This document shows positions 10,834 to 22,625 of a stretch of 59,657 nucleotides of DNA, one piece after another. The stretch is from positions 125,819-185,475 of the forward strand of contig VCMS01000157.1 in NCBI GenBank assembly GCA_022539475.1, read 5' to 3'. The notes beneath the pieces are model-generated. The model worked only from the letters and a program-made list of their open reading frames with translations, was not told the DNA's origin and made no database searches. Every line of letters starts with the position of its first letter. The stretch's first letter is position 1. Origin of the DNA: Gracilaria domingensis (lineage: Eukaryota > Rhodophyta > Florideophyceae > Gracilariales > Gracilariaceae). Both the position numbers and the translations under genes were made by a program.

Positions 10834-12399
10834 AAGACGCAGTTCCGTTTCTGGGTAATGGTTGCTTCTTGTGGAGTTGTATTAGATTATCTATCCTAGG
10901 TAATGAACATAGAATACCTAAGTCTCGGTAATAATCGAAAAGACCAACAGTTGCTCCGTATTGGAGTATATAGTTCTCCATATGTCTGGGAGACATCCAT
11001 TGATAAAAATATACTGATACGTATTGCTTGTCTAGAGATGAAGAAACACAACTTGTTCAAGCACAGCGGATGATGTTTTGGTGTCCATCACATCCGGATA
11101 ATAGCGTGGTAGATTTGGTCGAAATCGCTCAGTACAGATATTTTGCACTACGCGGTTTTCCGACAAAACATCTGAATTGCAACATAATGGTAGAACATAG
11201 GCTTTTCTACCGACAGAAACCTAGACGCATATATCTGCGCCAATTGCGCGAAGCATAATTGATGAGGTCTGCTACTCAAGCTGACTCGAAACAGGTGAAA
11301 TCAGTACACCACGGTGATCATGCACCACAGCTTCGTGTTTTTCCAACAGCACTAAAGCACCATCTAAGACATTGAAGCTGATGAGATTAGCGACAGACTT
11401 CAGGTCGTGGCGGCGAATCGAGGAGCAGTTGTTTTCTCTATCTTAAACCCATCCAGCTAAAGAATCTCCACCGGTAGGATGCATCGGCAGCATTGTTCAA
11501 CAGAAGGTTCTCGACCCATTATGTGCGCATGTTGGCACCGGCGAGATGTTGCGCATCTCCATCTTTCGCCTCTTGATATGTTTGTATTTTGAGCACCAAA
11601 GCGCAGGGGCAATGCGCATATGATCACGTTGATAACTTGCGCTTGCACGATATCGCGTCTCTTGGGTAGCGGTTTCGTTGCAGCTCGAACAAAAGCTGGC
11701 AAAGAAGCGCTGACAAAGGCGCCGCCCAACTCCAATCAGCGAATTGGTCTGCAATGGCACGGCTTGCTATTCGCGTTTGTTGACGACCAGTTACTGCAGC
11801 GAGTACAGCATCCTTCTCGCAGCAGCATGACGCCGGGACCCATTACACGCACCACCATTCTGCCGGGCAGCTATACGTGCCGCATGCTCCGTTCGCCTCT
11901 GGTCAGTGTTGACGATTCCACCACCATCTCAACGACCATCGCTGATACGCCTGTCGCCGCGGTGAGGGCACCCGTGGCGGACACGGCCGGTGAAGAGATA
12001 GAGGCTGTGCCGGTTCCTTCGCCACAGCCGGATCTGCGTCGTCGTACTTGCCTCCAAGTTCCATCCGTTTTTGCTGAACTTGTCGTTCGACAGCAGCGTA
12101 ACTTTACATTGTAAAGTGTACAACGTCCAGTTTCAATGTGCGCGACATGCATTGAACCCATTAATTACAGTTGCTGTCAACGAGAGTGCTCTAGTATCAC
12201 TCACCGTCATCATGATGGTCATGACCAGCACACGGCTCTTATAATCATCGGGGACTCCTCCCTCACGCCTAAGCTCTCGGTACCGATATCCGCGACCCCC
12301 AGACCCTCCGCTTTATCGAAATCGCTGCGCCGCTGCGGCATGTGAAGCTGCTGTGATTCCATGCGATCATAGGCGCCCGAGCGTATTCGTCTCGTTTCT
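10834..12399. other. No recognised gene
   Basis: Several short open frames are present, the longest 164 codons on the plus strand (11620-12114). They lack domains I can name and overlap similarly sized antisense frames. The stretch 11880-12060 is rich in Ala, Thr, Val and Pro codons and may be a remnant of a low-complexity protein. No terminal repeats of the upstream transposon were found here by eye. Confidence 0.4.
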
Positions 12400-13586
12400 A
12401 TGAAGCGGCACGACGATTTCCTGCGCTTCATGGCGGAGAAGCAACTTCTGTTCATTGAGCGACGCGAAGCTCGCATGGCACGAGACACACAGTCGAGCAG
12501 GGCCGATGAACAGGTCCATGGGCTGGACTTGCACGAGCAGGAGCTGGAGTGTCAAGCACATAACGAGCAGACGGATGAAAACGCACGCGATTTGGTGGAT
12601 ATATCACGGTGGGGATGAAACTCTTTCAGCTTCGAAACCTCAGAACGATGAAGATGAACTCGCAGCGAGTTCGAAACTAATGTACACCCAATGACCTGTT
12701 AGCGATCTGTTGGAGCAGCCTGCTGCTCAGACGCAAGCTACCAACAAAACGCTTCGTGCGATTCCGCTGCGAGACACCGACGGCGATGCAGACTCGTTTC
12801 ATACTGCAGAAGAAACGAGGAGCAACAGCAGCGCGAATGCAAAGGTACTCCGCAAACCCAGTCTCAGGGCTCGAAGCTTTCCGATCTCATTCAGAGCGTC
12901 GACTTTCAGCAACTCAATGTTAGTGCTGTCACCTCTGATCCGTACAAATCCCCCCAATCCATTAACTCTAACATTATTGCCAAGGGCCCCTCAGAAGGGC
13001 GAAGCAGCGATAGTCCCTATATCAATACCCCTTCGACTTGAAACAACTTCACTCACAACTCAAGAGTCCACCACGTACGAAACGGGCCCAAATCACAAAC
13101 ACTTATCCAATCTTCAGAGCGATAATCTGGAACATACTGTTTCAGCATGAAGACAAACTCGCGCCCATATTGACGAAATCGTTCTTGGAAAGGTATGACT
13201 TACCTCCTGATTTAATGTCCTTGCGTTCTGATATATCTCTTCCCTCTTCCCCGATCTTGTGCTCCGATTGCGAAAGATGGAGAGCAAGGGTGCAGGAACT
13301 TGAACTCAAGGTCGAGGCGCTCACCTCTGCCTTGACTGCTCGCGAGATGGAAACCTCCGCTATGAGAGCGAGAGTTGCAGCTGCTCGCAATCAAAGACTT
13401 CCAAAGACGGCGGCCCAGTTATCTGAGGAGTGTGAAAATCTTCGCGTTACAACCGAGTGTTTGGTACGCTTTTCATGTGCTTCAGTTGGCCACGGAGTTT
13501 TTTCGCCGTGGTTGCGCGCTATTTTGCATAAGCTGACTTTTCTTTTCTTCTTTTTCCTTCTGTTCCTTTTTTATCTCTTGCTTTAG
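12400..13586 (+). pseudogene. Broken coiled-coil ORF of unknown family
   Basis: Polar, coding-like sequence runs through this interval on the plus strand but changes frame at least three times. A Glu/Arg-rich segment (12400-12618) gives way to an acidic Ser-rich one. Next comes a frame with QGSKLSDLIQSVDFQQLN (about 12860-13040), then a frame ending in a heptad-like stretch (ERWRARVQELELKVEALTSA) at about 13270-13470. The alternation of compatible polar segments suggests one gene with indels, or unrecognised introns. No domain is identified. The final Phe/Leu-rich tail of the last frame comes from a pyrimidine tract and is probably not translated. Confidence 0.45.
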
Positions 13587-14852
13587 TTTGCGCCACGTAG
13601 TAGTTTCACAAACTTGAAAGGTATGAAGGAGCGGAGGCAGACAAGAAATGACCATGAGCGATAGGTTCTCGTTGGGGAAACCCAGTACGCAATTAAATCA
13701 TGAAAAGAATGACTTTCGCTGTGATGGCCGGAATGATGTGCAAGAAACCCAGGTGTAGTCAATCTGGGGCAGCAATTCGGGCAGTTCCTTAGACAGATTG
13801 TACCCATCCGTAGCAGTCGATCCCAACGCTTTGGTACTCATGAACACATGACGGAGCGGATAGTCTGTGATTCAACCAATACGAAACAGTCACGGGTTTT
13901 CTTCGAGGAGTGTTGGGCTCAGCGCCTTCCACTTTGATGTAAGAGCTCCATGCTGTTTTGCTGATTGTTCGGGCCTGCGCTCTCAAGCAATCCGTTGCCA
14001 AAGGGGAAAGGGCGCACGCTTCGTATGTCATCATATCTCGTAGCGGGCAGATCATTATACTGCAGGAGTGGACATTTGACGTAGACTTTGTCACGGCACA
14101 TACCGTTTTCAAGGCATCACTCATGCGATCGTCCCCACGACGACGTAATGCCGCTCGTTGCTTCGGACTAGAAGGAGACGAATGGCACTTCACCGTGGAG
14201 CGCTTCCAACTCCTGTGTGTTTGGTGATTCAGAGGTGCTTCGATATCGGAGGCGACTAAGACGTGTATGGAGTGCACGCGAAGCACGGCAAGATCAGGAT
14301 CAAGGCTGCTGAGCGAGACATTGGCGGACCAAAGTGTGGGAACGGTAATTCTGACACACACACATCAGCATATCCCCAACGCCACGATATAACCTGCACA
14401 GCGCTGATACTGAATTGCGACTCTCGTATACAGCTTCATGTGGCGATTCCGAGCCGTTCGGCAATGGACGCGGAATTAGACAGCGAATTGGAGCTCAGAG
14501 ACAACGTGGAAGGCTTTGGCGAACGCGAAGAAGGTAGTGTGAGGGAGGGCGTAGGCTGTTGCGTGACTTCACTGCAATCGGGAGTAAGACGAGACCTCTT
14601 GGTGGGTCGCGGGTTCTCGTGTCTGGATTGGGCGGTAGAGCATGGCGGCGGGGGCGCGCGGCTTGTTAGGGGTTTGGAAGTTAATAGGGAGGCAGGTTGT
14701 GGATGCGGAGGGGGGGTGTCATTCTTGGAAAAGATGTAGTTGTGAATTTCCCAAAGGTTATCCAGATTACCCTCGAAGAGCTGGGCATTTGCTACGCCGA
14801 CGTTTTCGACGAGATTGGCGTGGGCTGCTGTGGAGCCGTGATGTTTGTGTCA
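13587..14852. other. No recognised gene
   Basis: Overlapping open frames of 90-190 codons occur on both strands (for example 13958-14227 and 14263-14739 plus, 13789-14361 minus). None shows a motif I recognise and each is matched by antisense frames. The stretch at 14640-14720 is a G-rich run on the plus strand. Confidence 0.4.
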
Positions 14853-17023
14853 TCAGAGGACGGCGAGCAGGCGCGCAAAGGTATGACGGGCATGGATTGC
14901 GTATTGGAGTAGGAGCCGCTTTCTGCTGGCGTCATCGTTCAGATTGCCAGGTACGCACTCCTCGAACCGTTTTGTCGTGAACTTGTTCCACACAAGACGT
15001 GTCCCTGCGTCTATCACATTCGTGAGCCTCTTCGGGTGTTCAAGAACGTCCTGTAACCTCATAAGAGCATGGTGAAGCATCTTCGAATAATTGTGGTGGT
15101 TTGTCAACAGCACACCAGTCTCATTCGTGATCAGTTCCCGTTAGCCCCCCACATTCGTCGACAGAACAAGCATCCCAAAAGCCACTGCTTCGTAGAAAAC
15201 CAACGCAATTCCCTCTTTAACAGACGGTAGCAGGAAGATGTCCGACATCGCATAACACTTCCTCATCTTCCCAAGCCCATACGCTAGAGGTTTCACAGTC
15301 ACAAAAGGATTTCCATCCGCTCCAAGCTCAGGAAGCGATTCTAGCCTCGCCAACTCTGGTCCGCTTCCCACAAACAAAAATGTCAACCTCGTCCCAGCTC
15401 CGCATCATTCGCAGCGATTCTCGCAATATCTGCCACTATATCGATACCTTTCTCAACGATGAATCCCTCCGCATGCATAACAACCGTTGAGTCTTTCGAT
15501 ACAAGCTCCGCTCGCATTCTCGAACGAACACTCGTCCGTTCTTCCCCGCTGTAAAGTAGGTCAGGGTCCGTACCGATACAACATGTGCGCACTTTCGTCG
15601 GTTATTCGGTAGCAGCTCAGGTGACATCCACTTTCGCATCGAATTCTCCATGTCGTGGGAAGCCATGAAATGGATGTCAAAGCTCCGCCTCTGATTCGCC
15701 CCAGATCGAGACATCCCACCCCCCTCCCAGCTCATGTGTATCATGTGGTTGTAGTCGGCAACCACTGCATTCGGAACCACTGCATCGATCATCGACGCAT
15801 GCGAGTACACCAACCGTGAATTTGCCATCATCAAAAAGTTCAGTGGAAGACATGCCAGCAGGTGACGAAGTAGCCGTGACGAGTGTTGATGTGGAGCTAG
15901 CTGTAACAGATCAAAATGGTTCCGGGGTCAGTTGTAGGGCGCGATACAGCCACTGGTGTTGCAGTGACATCTCTCCAAGAGAATTCTCCGCCCAGAAAGG
16001 CATCGTCAGCACAAATGTGATTTTCCAGTCTAGTAAGAGCGTTTTCTGAGCAATGCCCAGTATACAATTCTCGCTTCCTCCCATTTGCATCCCTGGAAGA
16101 AGGAACATGATGTGATGTTCCTTGCGATTCTCAATCGTCCAGAATGGGATCAGCGATAAATCAAGAGTTGCGAACGAGTTGGACATGTCAAACACATCAT
16201 ATCGGTACATTTTCGACTTCTCGTTCCGCGCTGATCATTTGTAGAACGCCAATTCGGAGTGTAGATGAGCCGGTAGCAAATTCGTTGACTTGGGGAAACG
16301 ATCCAATGATAGTGCTGTGTGTCTGTAAGTACGGGTGAAAAGAGCTTCGCGTAGCAATGACGAATGGGAAAGAATTGATACAAGAGGTACCCATTTTGAG
16401 AGTGAGGAGTGTATATGATACGACTGCGTTACAGCTCGTTGATATGGCGAGATGCTGTATAGCAGAGGAAAGGGAACAATGGCGTGTGATTCCGAAGTAA
16501 TATTTCCGGGAAGTACACGGCGCACGAGTAGGGGATCTTCCGGTTGATATGATTTCAAGAGTGAGTGATACTTATATGAAATCATTAGAATGACAGAGGT
16601 CTCGCAGCGATGCAGTAAAGAGAGATATGCCTTTTACATAGCAGTGGGTTCAAAGATGACATCTTCATCGAGCAGCGCTCCAAACCCATCTTCTCGCTGA
16701 CCAGCCCTCGCAACATATGATAGAACACAGCTGGCATAGTTACGCGTCGGCCAAGAATGCGTAGTAAGTTCCGGTCGTAAAGCACAACTTGTGGATACTT
16801 CTGTTTCATCCGCTATTGCTCTTCGCACGTCGTGGAGCAAAGTAGACTGAGCAGACGATGCACATTCATGGACGATGGTTAATACAGAGGGGACAAAGGT
16901 TTGTCGAACGAGCGCGCGCAATGAAGAATTGAGCAATTTAGCACAGCACGGGGTCCGACAGACGAAAACAGCATGAAGCGATGGACGATTGTCAGAAAGC
17001 ATCTGATGACGAACAGCTGCCAA
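14853..17023 (-). pseudogene. Glycosyltransferase pseudogene, GT2-like part followed by GT4 part
   Basis: A sugar-nucleotide-dependent glycosyltransferase gene, now broken. The 5' part (about 17023-16634) resembles a GT2 fold, with NSSLRALVRQTF and ALLDEDVIFEPTAM, which matches the acidic DxD-like region before E-P-T-A. The later part is GT4: FLLPGMQMGGSEN near 16100, VADYNHMIHMSWEGG near 15750, CCIGTDPDLLY near 15580, VGSGPELARL near 15360, then FLLPSVKEGIALVFYEA and LSTNVGG near 15170. A C-terminal helix region (LLTNHHNYSKM) lies at 15113. Breaks are a stop after TPEPF near 15911 with a frame change, frameshifts near 15600 and near 15385, and a TAA immediately after NVGG (about 15140). Order and spacing fit one fused ancestral protein. 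It probably acted at the cell surface or in polysaccharide synthesis; the exact substrate cannot be told. Confidence 0.75.
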
Positions 17024-18138
17024 GGAATGATTCCAAAGTCGCGGATGTTCACCTGGCAGCCATGTGGTATGATGCCATCTGACGAAACGTTGTGGAGTTG
17101 AAGACTCATGTAAAGAGTGAAGATTTTCTGCAGAAGGAAGTGTGTGAGGAGAACATGACAGCAGTACACCAGACGGCGCAAGAAATATTAGAGGAGTTAG
17201 CGTAAGTAAAGCAGCAAGTACAGGGGCTGTAGTGACTGCAAGACGAGCGGGTCATGTCTTCGATACGCACGTATGCTCTTGAATTCGACTTATATGATCG
17301 TAAGGCACTGCTACGAACGATCGCTTTGACAACTGCGGAGATTCCACTGCTTGGACTTGTGCGGCCTTCTGGTCACCGCGTTGAAGGCAAGAACTGTGGA
17401 GGACCACCAGATATGGCCACGCAGAGGGCCCAAAGTTCAAGGTGCACAGCACGAGCAGTACCAAATGGCGGGTGGCATTCTTCAACATTTTTCATTAATT
17501 AATCATTAGTACAGCATTGAGTTTTGAACGATAAGGTACATGTTCATTACCAACTCATTTCAATTCCGCGTGATAGTTATTAAATGAGAATTCACAGCGG
17601 CTTTTCCAATCCGGAGGCACAGCGCATTGAGAAGACAACGAAAACCGCAATAAAAGCTGGCACATATTTACAATTAATTGATTTTTTAACGAATTAAAGT
17701 TTTGCCTGGGTAGATGAAGACGAACTCATGGGAATGAAGGACAACACAGGTGGTCCTGCGGTGGACATAAAATTGGTGGAGGATGGGGAGGACAAGAACG
17801 AAGTGGATGAGTTGATGGTCGAGGAAGGGGACAGCGACGAAGAAGACGAAAATTATGAAGCGCAGGGGATGGAGGAAGGAACAAAGGATCGGGAGGAGAA
17901 CTGAACGAGACAAAAATTTAAGATTTTATGAGTTTGTAGTTGACGAGTGGATATCTAGAGATGTCGTCACCCAATTTCGTTGTTGTTGAGGATATTGGTT
18001 GTTATTTGGCGTAAAAACCCATGTCACAAGTGCTTTATATTTGTCCACATGTTTCCACAAAGGGACTTTATGAAGAAGGAGCTAAATGTTTCTTCTTTGC
18101 CTATGTACTACTAGTAACTATCGTAGTTAGTGTCTAAA
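17024..18138. other. Mostly no gene; one short acidic ORF noted separately
   Basis: Frames here are short. The interval 17024-17250 may contain more of the 5' end of the glycosyltransferase gene. Bases 17500-17700 and 17905-18138 are AT-rich with no ORF. Confidence 0.4.
17728..17904 (+). CDS. Short acidic ORF, hypothetical
   Basis: A 58-codon frame beginning MGMKDNTGG and ending KDREEN, dominated by Asp and Glu (EEGDSDEEDEN in the middle). The composition is far from random in this AT-rich neighbourhood. It resembles an acidic tail or a terminal exon of a nuclear protein. Whether it is translated alone is unknown. The open frame extends upstream to about 17697 without another ATG. Confidence 0.3.
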   Translation: MGMKDNTGGPAVDIKLVEDGEDKNEVDELMVEEGDSDEEDENYEAQGMEEGTKDREEN

Positions 18139-19336
18139 TTATTTTTCCAAGAAGTGCCGAGTCTGGGGTCTAGGATGCTCTCCGAGTGCCCACAAGTACC
18201 TCTTGAGGTTCACCCGTGGTTCGGGCTCGACGATACCCGCACATACAAGAAGGGCAACGAATAGGGTGTTTGTAAGAAGAGCGGGGATGCCTCTGTACAT
18301 ACGAAAGGCTGATGGTTTTAGCGAATCAGAAAGCGTGTGGGCGAAGAATCCTAGGACCACTCTGTTCAAAAACATTCTGATGGAGAGCAGTACATCATGG
18401 AAAAGGATAGCCTCTCTGAAGGAGTGTAGGACACAACGGATGTAGAGAAAGAGCCTTTCCCATCGCGTTTCAAAGCGGTGCGAGAGCGATACAATGTTGT
18501 TAAAGGTATTGCCTATAGAGTAGAAGATAGAGTGTGCGTTCACGACGATAGTGAATAGACCGAATACAAATCCACCTGGAAAAAACGCTATAGAGGCTGT
18601 TCTGACAGAATCTATAAGATTGGGGGAGAATGGACGGAGTTGATAGGTGACGAAGATGGAGAGATTGAGAGCGAAAAGGCCAGCGACCGCTATTCCCAAG
18701 TATTTATTGCTCAATATGGAGGAGGTGCTCGTCATGTGCGGAGGAATCATCGGTCTGAGAGCTAGGGTACCGTATCTTGCGGCATTAAGGGAAAAAGCCA
18801 GGTCGAGAAGAATAATGTGTAACATGGTGTCCAGAATGCTATGTAGAATGGTGAAAACTAGCTGAGCATGGCGAATGGAGCGCTTAAATAGAAGCGCTTG
18901 GGCCAAGATGGGCCATGATACCGTAAAGTGTGCCTATGTATACCGTAAGAAATGAGGCAAATAACACCATTGAAGGTGACGAAAGCATGCTGAGAGGATT
19001 CTGAGAGTAGAATCTTGACTGATATATATAATTCGAAAGCTCTGGGAGAGTTCGAATAGCGTGAGTAAAGGTTAGGTGCTCCAGAATACTTTTGTGACGG
19101 GGTGTGTCATGTAGTATTTCATAGAGCTCATTGGGCTCATTCTGCAGAGCCGGAGTGATGAGAGTTTGCAACCCAGAAATATGAGCTTCTTCAGCATCGA
19201 GGTAGTACTGTAACTGAAGGCAGCTGTTGGAAGTGATGTACGTTGCATTTTGAAAAGCATCCAGCTGGATACGTACACAACGCAGTCGATTGTTTAGCTG
19301 GATTTCCCGTACTTGGTGCGTATTGCGGAAGACCAT
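18139..19336 (-). pseudogene. Multi-pass membrane protein with a frameshift, unknown family
   Basis: Two overlapping minus frames form what looks like one gene. The first starts at the ATG at 19336 (MVFRNTHQVREIQL) and ends at 18884. The second picks up at about 18906 in another frame and ends at 18139. Together they give about 400 residues with roughly five hydrophobic helices: SMVLFASFLTVYIGTLYG in the first frame, then a long one near 18850, then KYLGIAVAGLFALNLSIF, FFPGGFVFGLFTIVV and ALLTNTLFVALLVCAGIV. The 5' part is soluble and helical. The hydrophobic segments lie in the minus frames only, so I regard it as genuine. An intron instead of a frameshift is possible. Function unknown. Confidence 0.5.
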
Positions 19337-19958
19337 TGCGGAATTGCGGAACAGTTTCGTTTTCGAATTCGTACCAAAGGAGAGTAAAGGGGGCTTTGGA
19401 TGGTTGTAGAGATGCGATACATTTATTCATTAGAACTTGGACTTTTTGTGAGTTACAATACATAAGAAAACAGCTCTATTATTACACTTCTTTAAAAGTG
19501 GAGGCTACTGACATGTAGAGAACATGGTTTTCACAAACGACTGATTACACTGGTTGCTTCTATACTACAATATGAGACGAGACAGTGTTATAGGTAAAAA
19601 ATAAGGTACATGGATGATGATGAATTGCTAATATGAGGAGGGGGAGACGTTTGAAAACTGTGGAATTGAGCTAGAATTTATGAATTTATTTTTGAGAAAC
19701 AATGCTTCACACGGATAAGAACGGGTGCTTGGCAGTGGTGGTAAAAGCCCGTACATGTAGTACAGAGTTTTCGCGCCGTGGTAAGTTCACGAAGCGCCTA
19801 CGCACGAATAGAGTTTCGTCTTCTATCGTTTCGGATCCCTTCCGTTTCGGATCCCTTCCGTTTCCGTTCCCTTCCGTTCCTTTTCCCTTCGGTTTCCTCC
19901 CTTTCCGTTTCTTTTCCCTTCTTCCTACCGATACGTTCCCGCTCATTGAAATCTGAGC
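19337..19958. promoter_or_regulatory. Intergenic; pyrimidine-rich leader of the next ORF
   Basis: The last 130 bases (about 19825-19925) are repeated TTCC/CCCTTCCGTTTC motifs on the plus strand, immediately upstream of the ORF at 19959. Such CT-rich leaders are common near eukaryotic transcription starts. The remainder shows nothing recognisable. Confidence 0.4.
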
Positions 19959-20648
19959 ATGAGCGGCAAGTCTTATTCGAACGTGAAGTGGCCGTGGGGT
20001 CCCAGCGATGGGAAGAGATCGCATAAGAAGATTAAAAGGATTTTTGCGGAGGAAGATGACGGAGAGGACAAGGATGAGCTAGATTGGTGGTCGATAGCGA
20101 TGTTGGAGTGCGCAGGGGCGATGAGGACCGGCATTGGTGAGGACGTGCGTCGACTGACGAAAAAGGTCACAGGATTTGTTGATAGGAAGCTGAGGAGATT
20201 GAAAGATGGTAGAAAGAAGTTGATGGGTCGAGAGTAGGAGCTGGAGGGGAAGCTGAAGGAACTCAGTGAGAAGCGGGAGGATGTATGTGAAGTCCGAGGT
20301 ACTCCGGTGACTCCTGCGCTCAGGATTGTGACAGGCGTCGCGTTCGGGGTTGGGGTCGATGGGGCTAGTGTGGATGCAGATGAAGACGCGAGGGACTTTG
20401 CGCCGGCTACGGAGAGTTGGGGTGAGGATGAAATTGTTGCGGGTAATGAAGGAAAGAAGAGCGGCCGAAAGAGGAATTACGGGGAGAAGAGGCCAATCTC
20501 GGCGAGGAAGCTAGAGATGGAGGAGGATGAAGTGAGGCCGAAGGTTGGAAAGGAGAAGACGGAGAAGATGAAGAAGAAGAAGAAGACTATTATTGGGTTC
20601 AGGTGTGTTCCGAAGCCAGCGTGGAAGGGAAGCACCGTTGTGAGATAG
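19959..20648 (+). pseudogene. Basic/acidic coiled-coil ORF interrupted by one TAG
   Basis: One reading frame runs from MSGKSYSNVKWPWG (19959) to KGSTVVR (20648) and is interrupted only by a TAG at about 20235. The protein would be about 229 residues, very rich in Lys, Glu and Asp, with a predicted helix around LKDGRKKLMGRE and ELEGKLKELSEKRE. Parts recall the coiled-coil ORFs in the duplicated units (32676-33586 and 47051-47980): a helix, then a (T)PVTP motif, then a Lys/Arg cluster, then (I/T)GFR near the C-terminus. I therefore suspect a distant relative, but the similarity is short. Function unknown. Confidence 0.45.
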
Positions 20649-21189
20649 CAAGAGGAGTGGAGCTGGGAGGATGTGGAGGAAGGGGAAATGGAGGAGGAAG
20701 GGGCCGATGATGTGGCGAAAAAGTTTGGGCAGTTGCCTTTCGTAGATGCGAAGATAGTGGAGGGCGGTGGCTGTGGACTGTTGTAAGTAGAATGCAACTT
20801 GAAGTGGTGTGGGGGTAGCGAGATGCATGCGCGCAGTTCCATAAGGTGAATGTTGTAGTAGGTAGTCGTAGTAATGATGACTATTCTAGAGTATCTGCAG
20901 AAAATTAGCGATCCTAAATATGGGGGCACAGATGTACATCACATGATGTCCTCACACGACGACAAATAGTACGTCTGATACTTTCATTTGTGAACACATA
21001 CTAGCAATCGTGGCGTACGTCAACTGTACTGCATTGAATGCCGAAAAAGCCCTAGCACATGAAAGCGTAGTATACAAAAAATTGAAACTAATTGCTTGCA
21101 CATAGCCCTCTACGCAATTTTTGCAGATTTTTTGACTAATTTTGTCAGATACTCGTGTTCTAGTGCACTCAACTAGCAACACGAGAACA
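20649..21189. other. No recognised gene
   Basis: This interval follows the ORF at 19959 and precedes the retrotransposon-related pseudogene. It contains only short frames in both directions, and nothing that I can annotate. Confidence 0.45.
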
Positions 21190-22625
21190 CAGACGAACCC
21201 CCGCGGGTGCTCTCCCGGAATATTTTGCTCCTCTTGACGTCGACCAGCAGCCTCAGCGACACCAATTATCTCCCAGATCTATGGGTCAAAATATACAAAG
21301 CCGCCAGCGTTGACGTTCCGTCGCGGAGAACGATCCGACTGCCGACGAACTCCGTCGCGTATCTGGCTAGCAGGCACCTCGTTCCAGTCAATCTAGTCAA
21401 TGACGTCCACCAACACGCTGGTTTCGCGCGAATTGCGGACCGGGCCGAGTACCTCGGAGGGATCCAATGCCCGGGTGGCTTGCCTGATGAGTTCCGGAAT
21501 GAACCACGACCGGTAGGAATCGTATACATCTATGAGGAAGAAAGCCGCAACGCGGACGATCCATTCTGTAGCCAGGATGCTCCATAGACTGCGAGGCGGA
21601 TCGTTCATGAAATATGATCCTACATAAGTTAGGCAGGGCGGGAGCTCACCACGGCACCCTCGCGGGACTTCGACCGCAAGCCAGAACGATGGCAGCAGCA
21701 GATAGCGCCGACTATGGGAATTTCTAGCGATTCGTTCAACCTCCGTGCGTTAGTAGGGCACCAGTACCCCAAAGCGGGAGCGCAATTTCCTCTCGGGCCT
21801 GAGGCATTCATGGAACTGACACCGTGCAGGACGGCGAAGATATCGGAACTCGGCAAGAAAGATGGGCTGAGCTCACAGGATCAACTTCTGCTGAGGCTGA
21901 ACGAGTTCCGAATATCCGTCGATCTCGTCCAGCGCGTTGGCTAGATGGTCGCCGTAGCTGATCTCGCCGAAAGTTTGGGAACGTGCCACGTCATACTGGT
22001 ACTGTGGCGGCACCGGATGCTCATTTAGAGCTCAGAAATGTCGCGCGTACCCAATACGAGCCATCTAATAGCGAGCGAACTGTCTCGTTTCATTTCGACC
22101 TACGGACAGGCAACTCGGAGTGACCGCGACGATGACAATCCAGTCCCACGAACGGATAACGTCAGCAAGAAGCCCACCAGGGAGTTGAGCGTCGACAGCG
22201 TACGAGTTGACGAGCTTCGTATCCCGAACGGCTTGGGCATCAAGCCAGGGAGCTTGGGCGAAAAGAAAACTGTGCCGGTGCGGATCCCGGATGTGCAGCG
22301 CGCCTGCAGTGGGCCGTCCAACACGCGCAACCGGCATTTCAGCATTGAACCAATCCCACACGAGCGCGGGACCAGCCTGATCGGGATGGTGATCTTGTGC
22401 GGAGGAACCCGGCTGAGAGGCAGCCGCCGAGTGCGGGAGAGGCACAGACCGGAACGGCGGGTTGGGGACTTGCATGCGTGCCGTCCAAGACGCGTGAGTG
22501 TTGGGGTTGTTGGACACCGTAGGAGAGCTCGATATCGTGAGGTTCGCTATTGTCACTGGAGGTGTTGATGGCTTCGAACAGTTCTCTGCAGACTCGTCTT
22601 GGAGAGCACCCTTATATACCTCCAT
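21190..22625 (-). pseudogene. Degraded relative of the chromovirus accessory ORF
   Basis: Minus-strand segments match the ORF at 26592-28449 in order. HIRDPHRHSFLFAQAPW (near 22310) corresponds to AVRDPLRDGFAFSRAPW. PVPPQYQYDVARSQTFGE with YGDHLAN (near 21980) corresponds to LVPLSYSFDMPFYRTFGE with YGDNLAT. A segment ending FLIDVYDSYRSWFIPELIR (near 21520) corresponds to VFFREAYDNYRVSYIPPML. The start is MEVYKGALQ at 22625. Stops and frameshifts break the frame between these blocks (around 21950-22060 and 21610-21860). It shows that the accessory ORF is an old, repeatedly copied family and not a random open frame. No pol sequence was recognised beside it. Confidence 0.7.

Noticed and set aside
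13455..13495. A 24-base intron (GTACGC...TTCAG) in the coiled-coil ORF at 12400-13586
   Set aside because: Too short for a normal spliceosomal intron and does not restore an obviously better frame.
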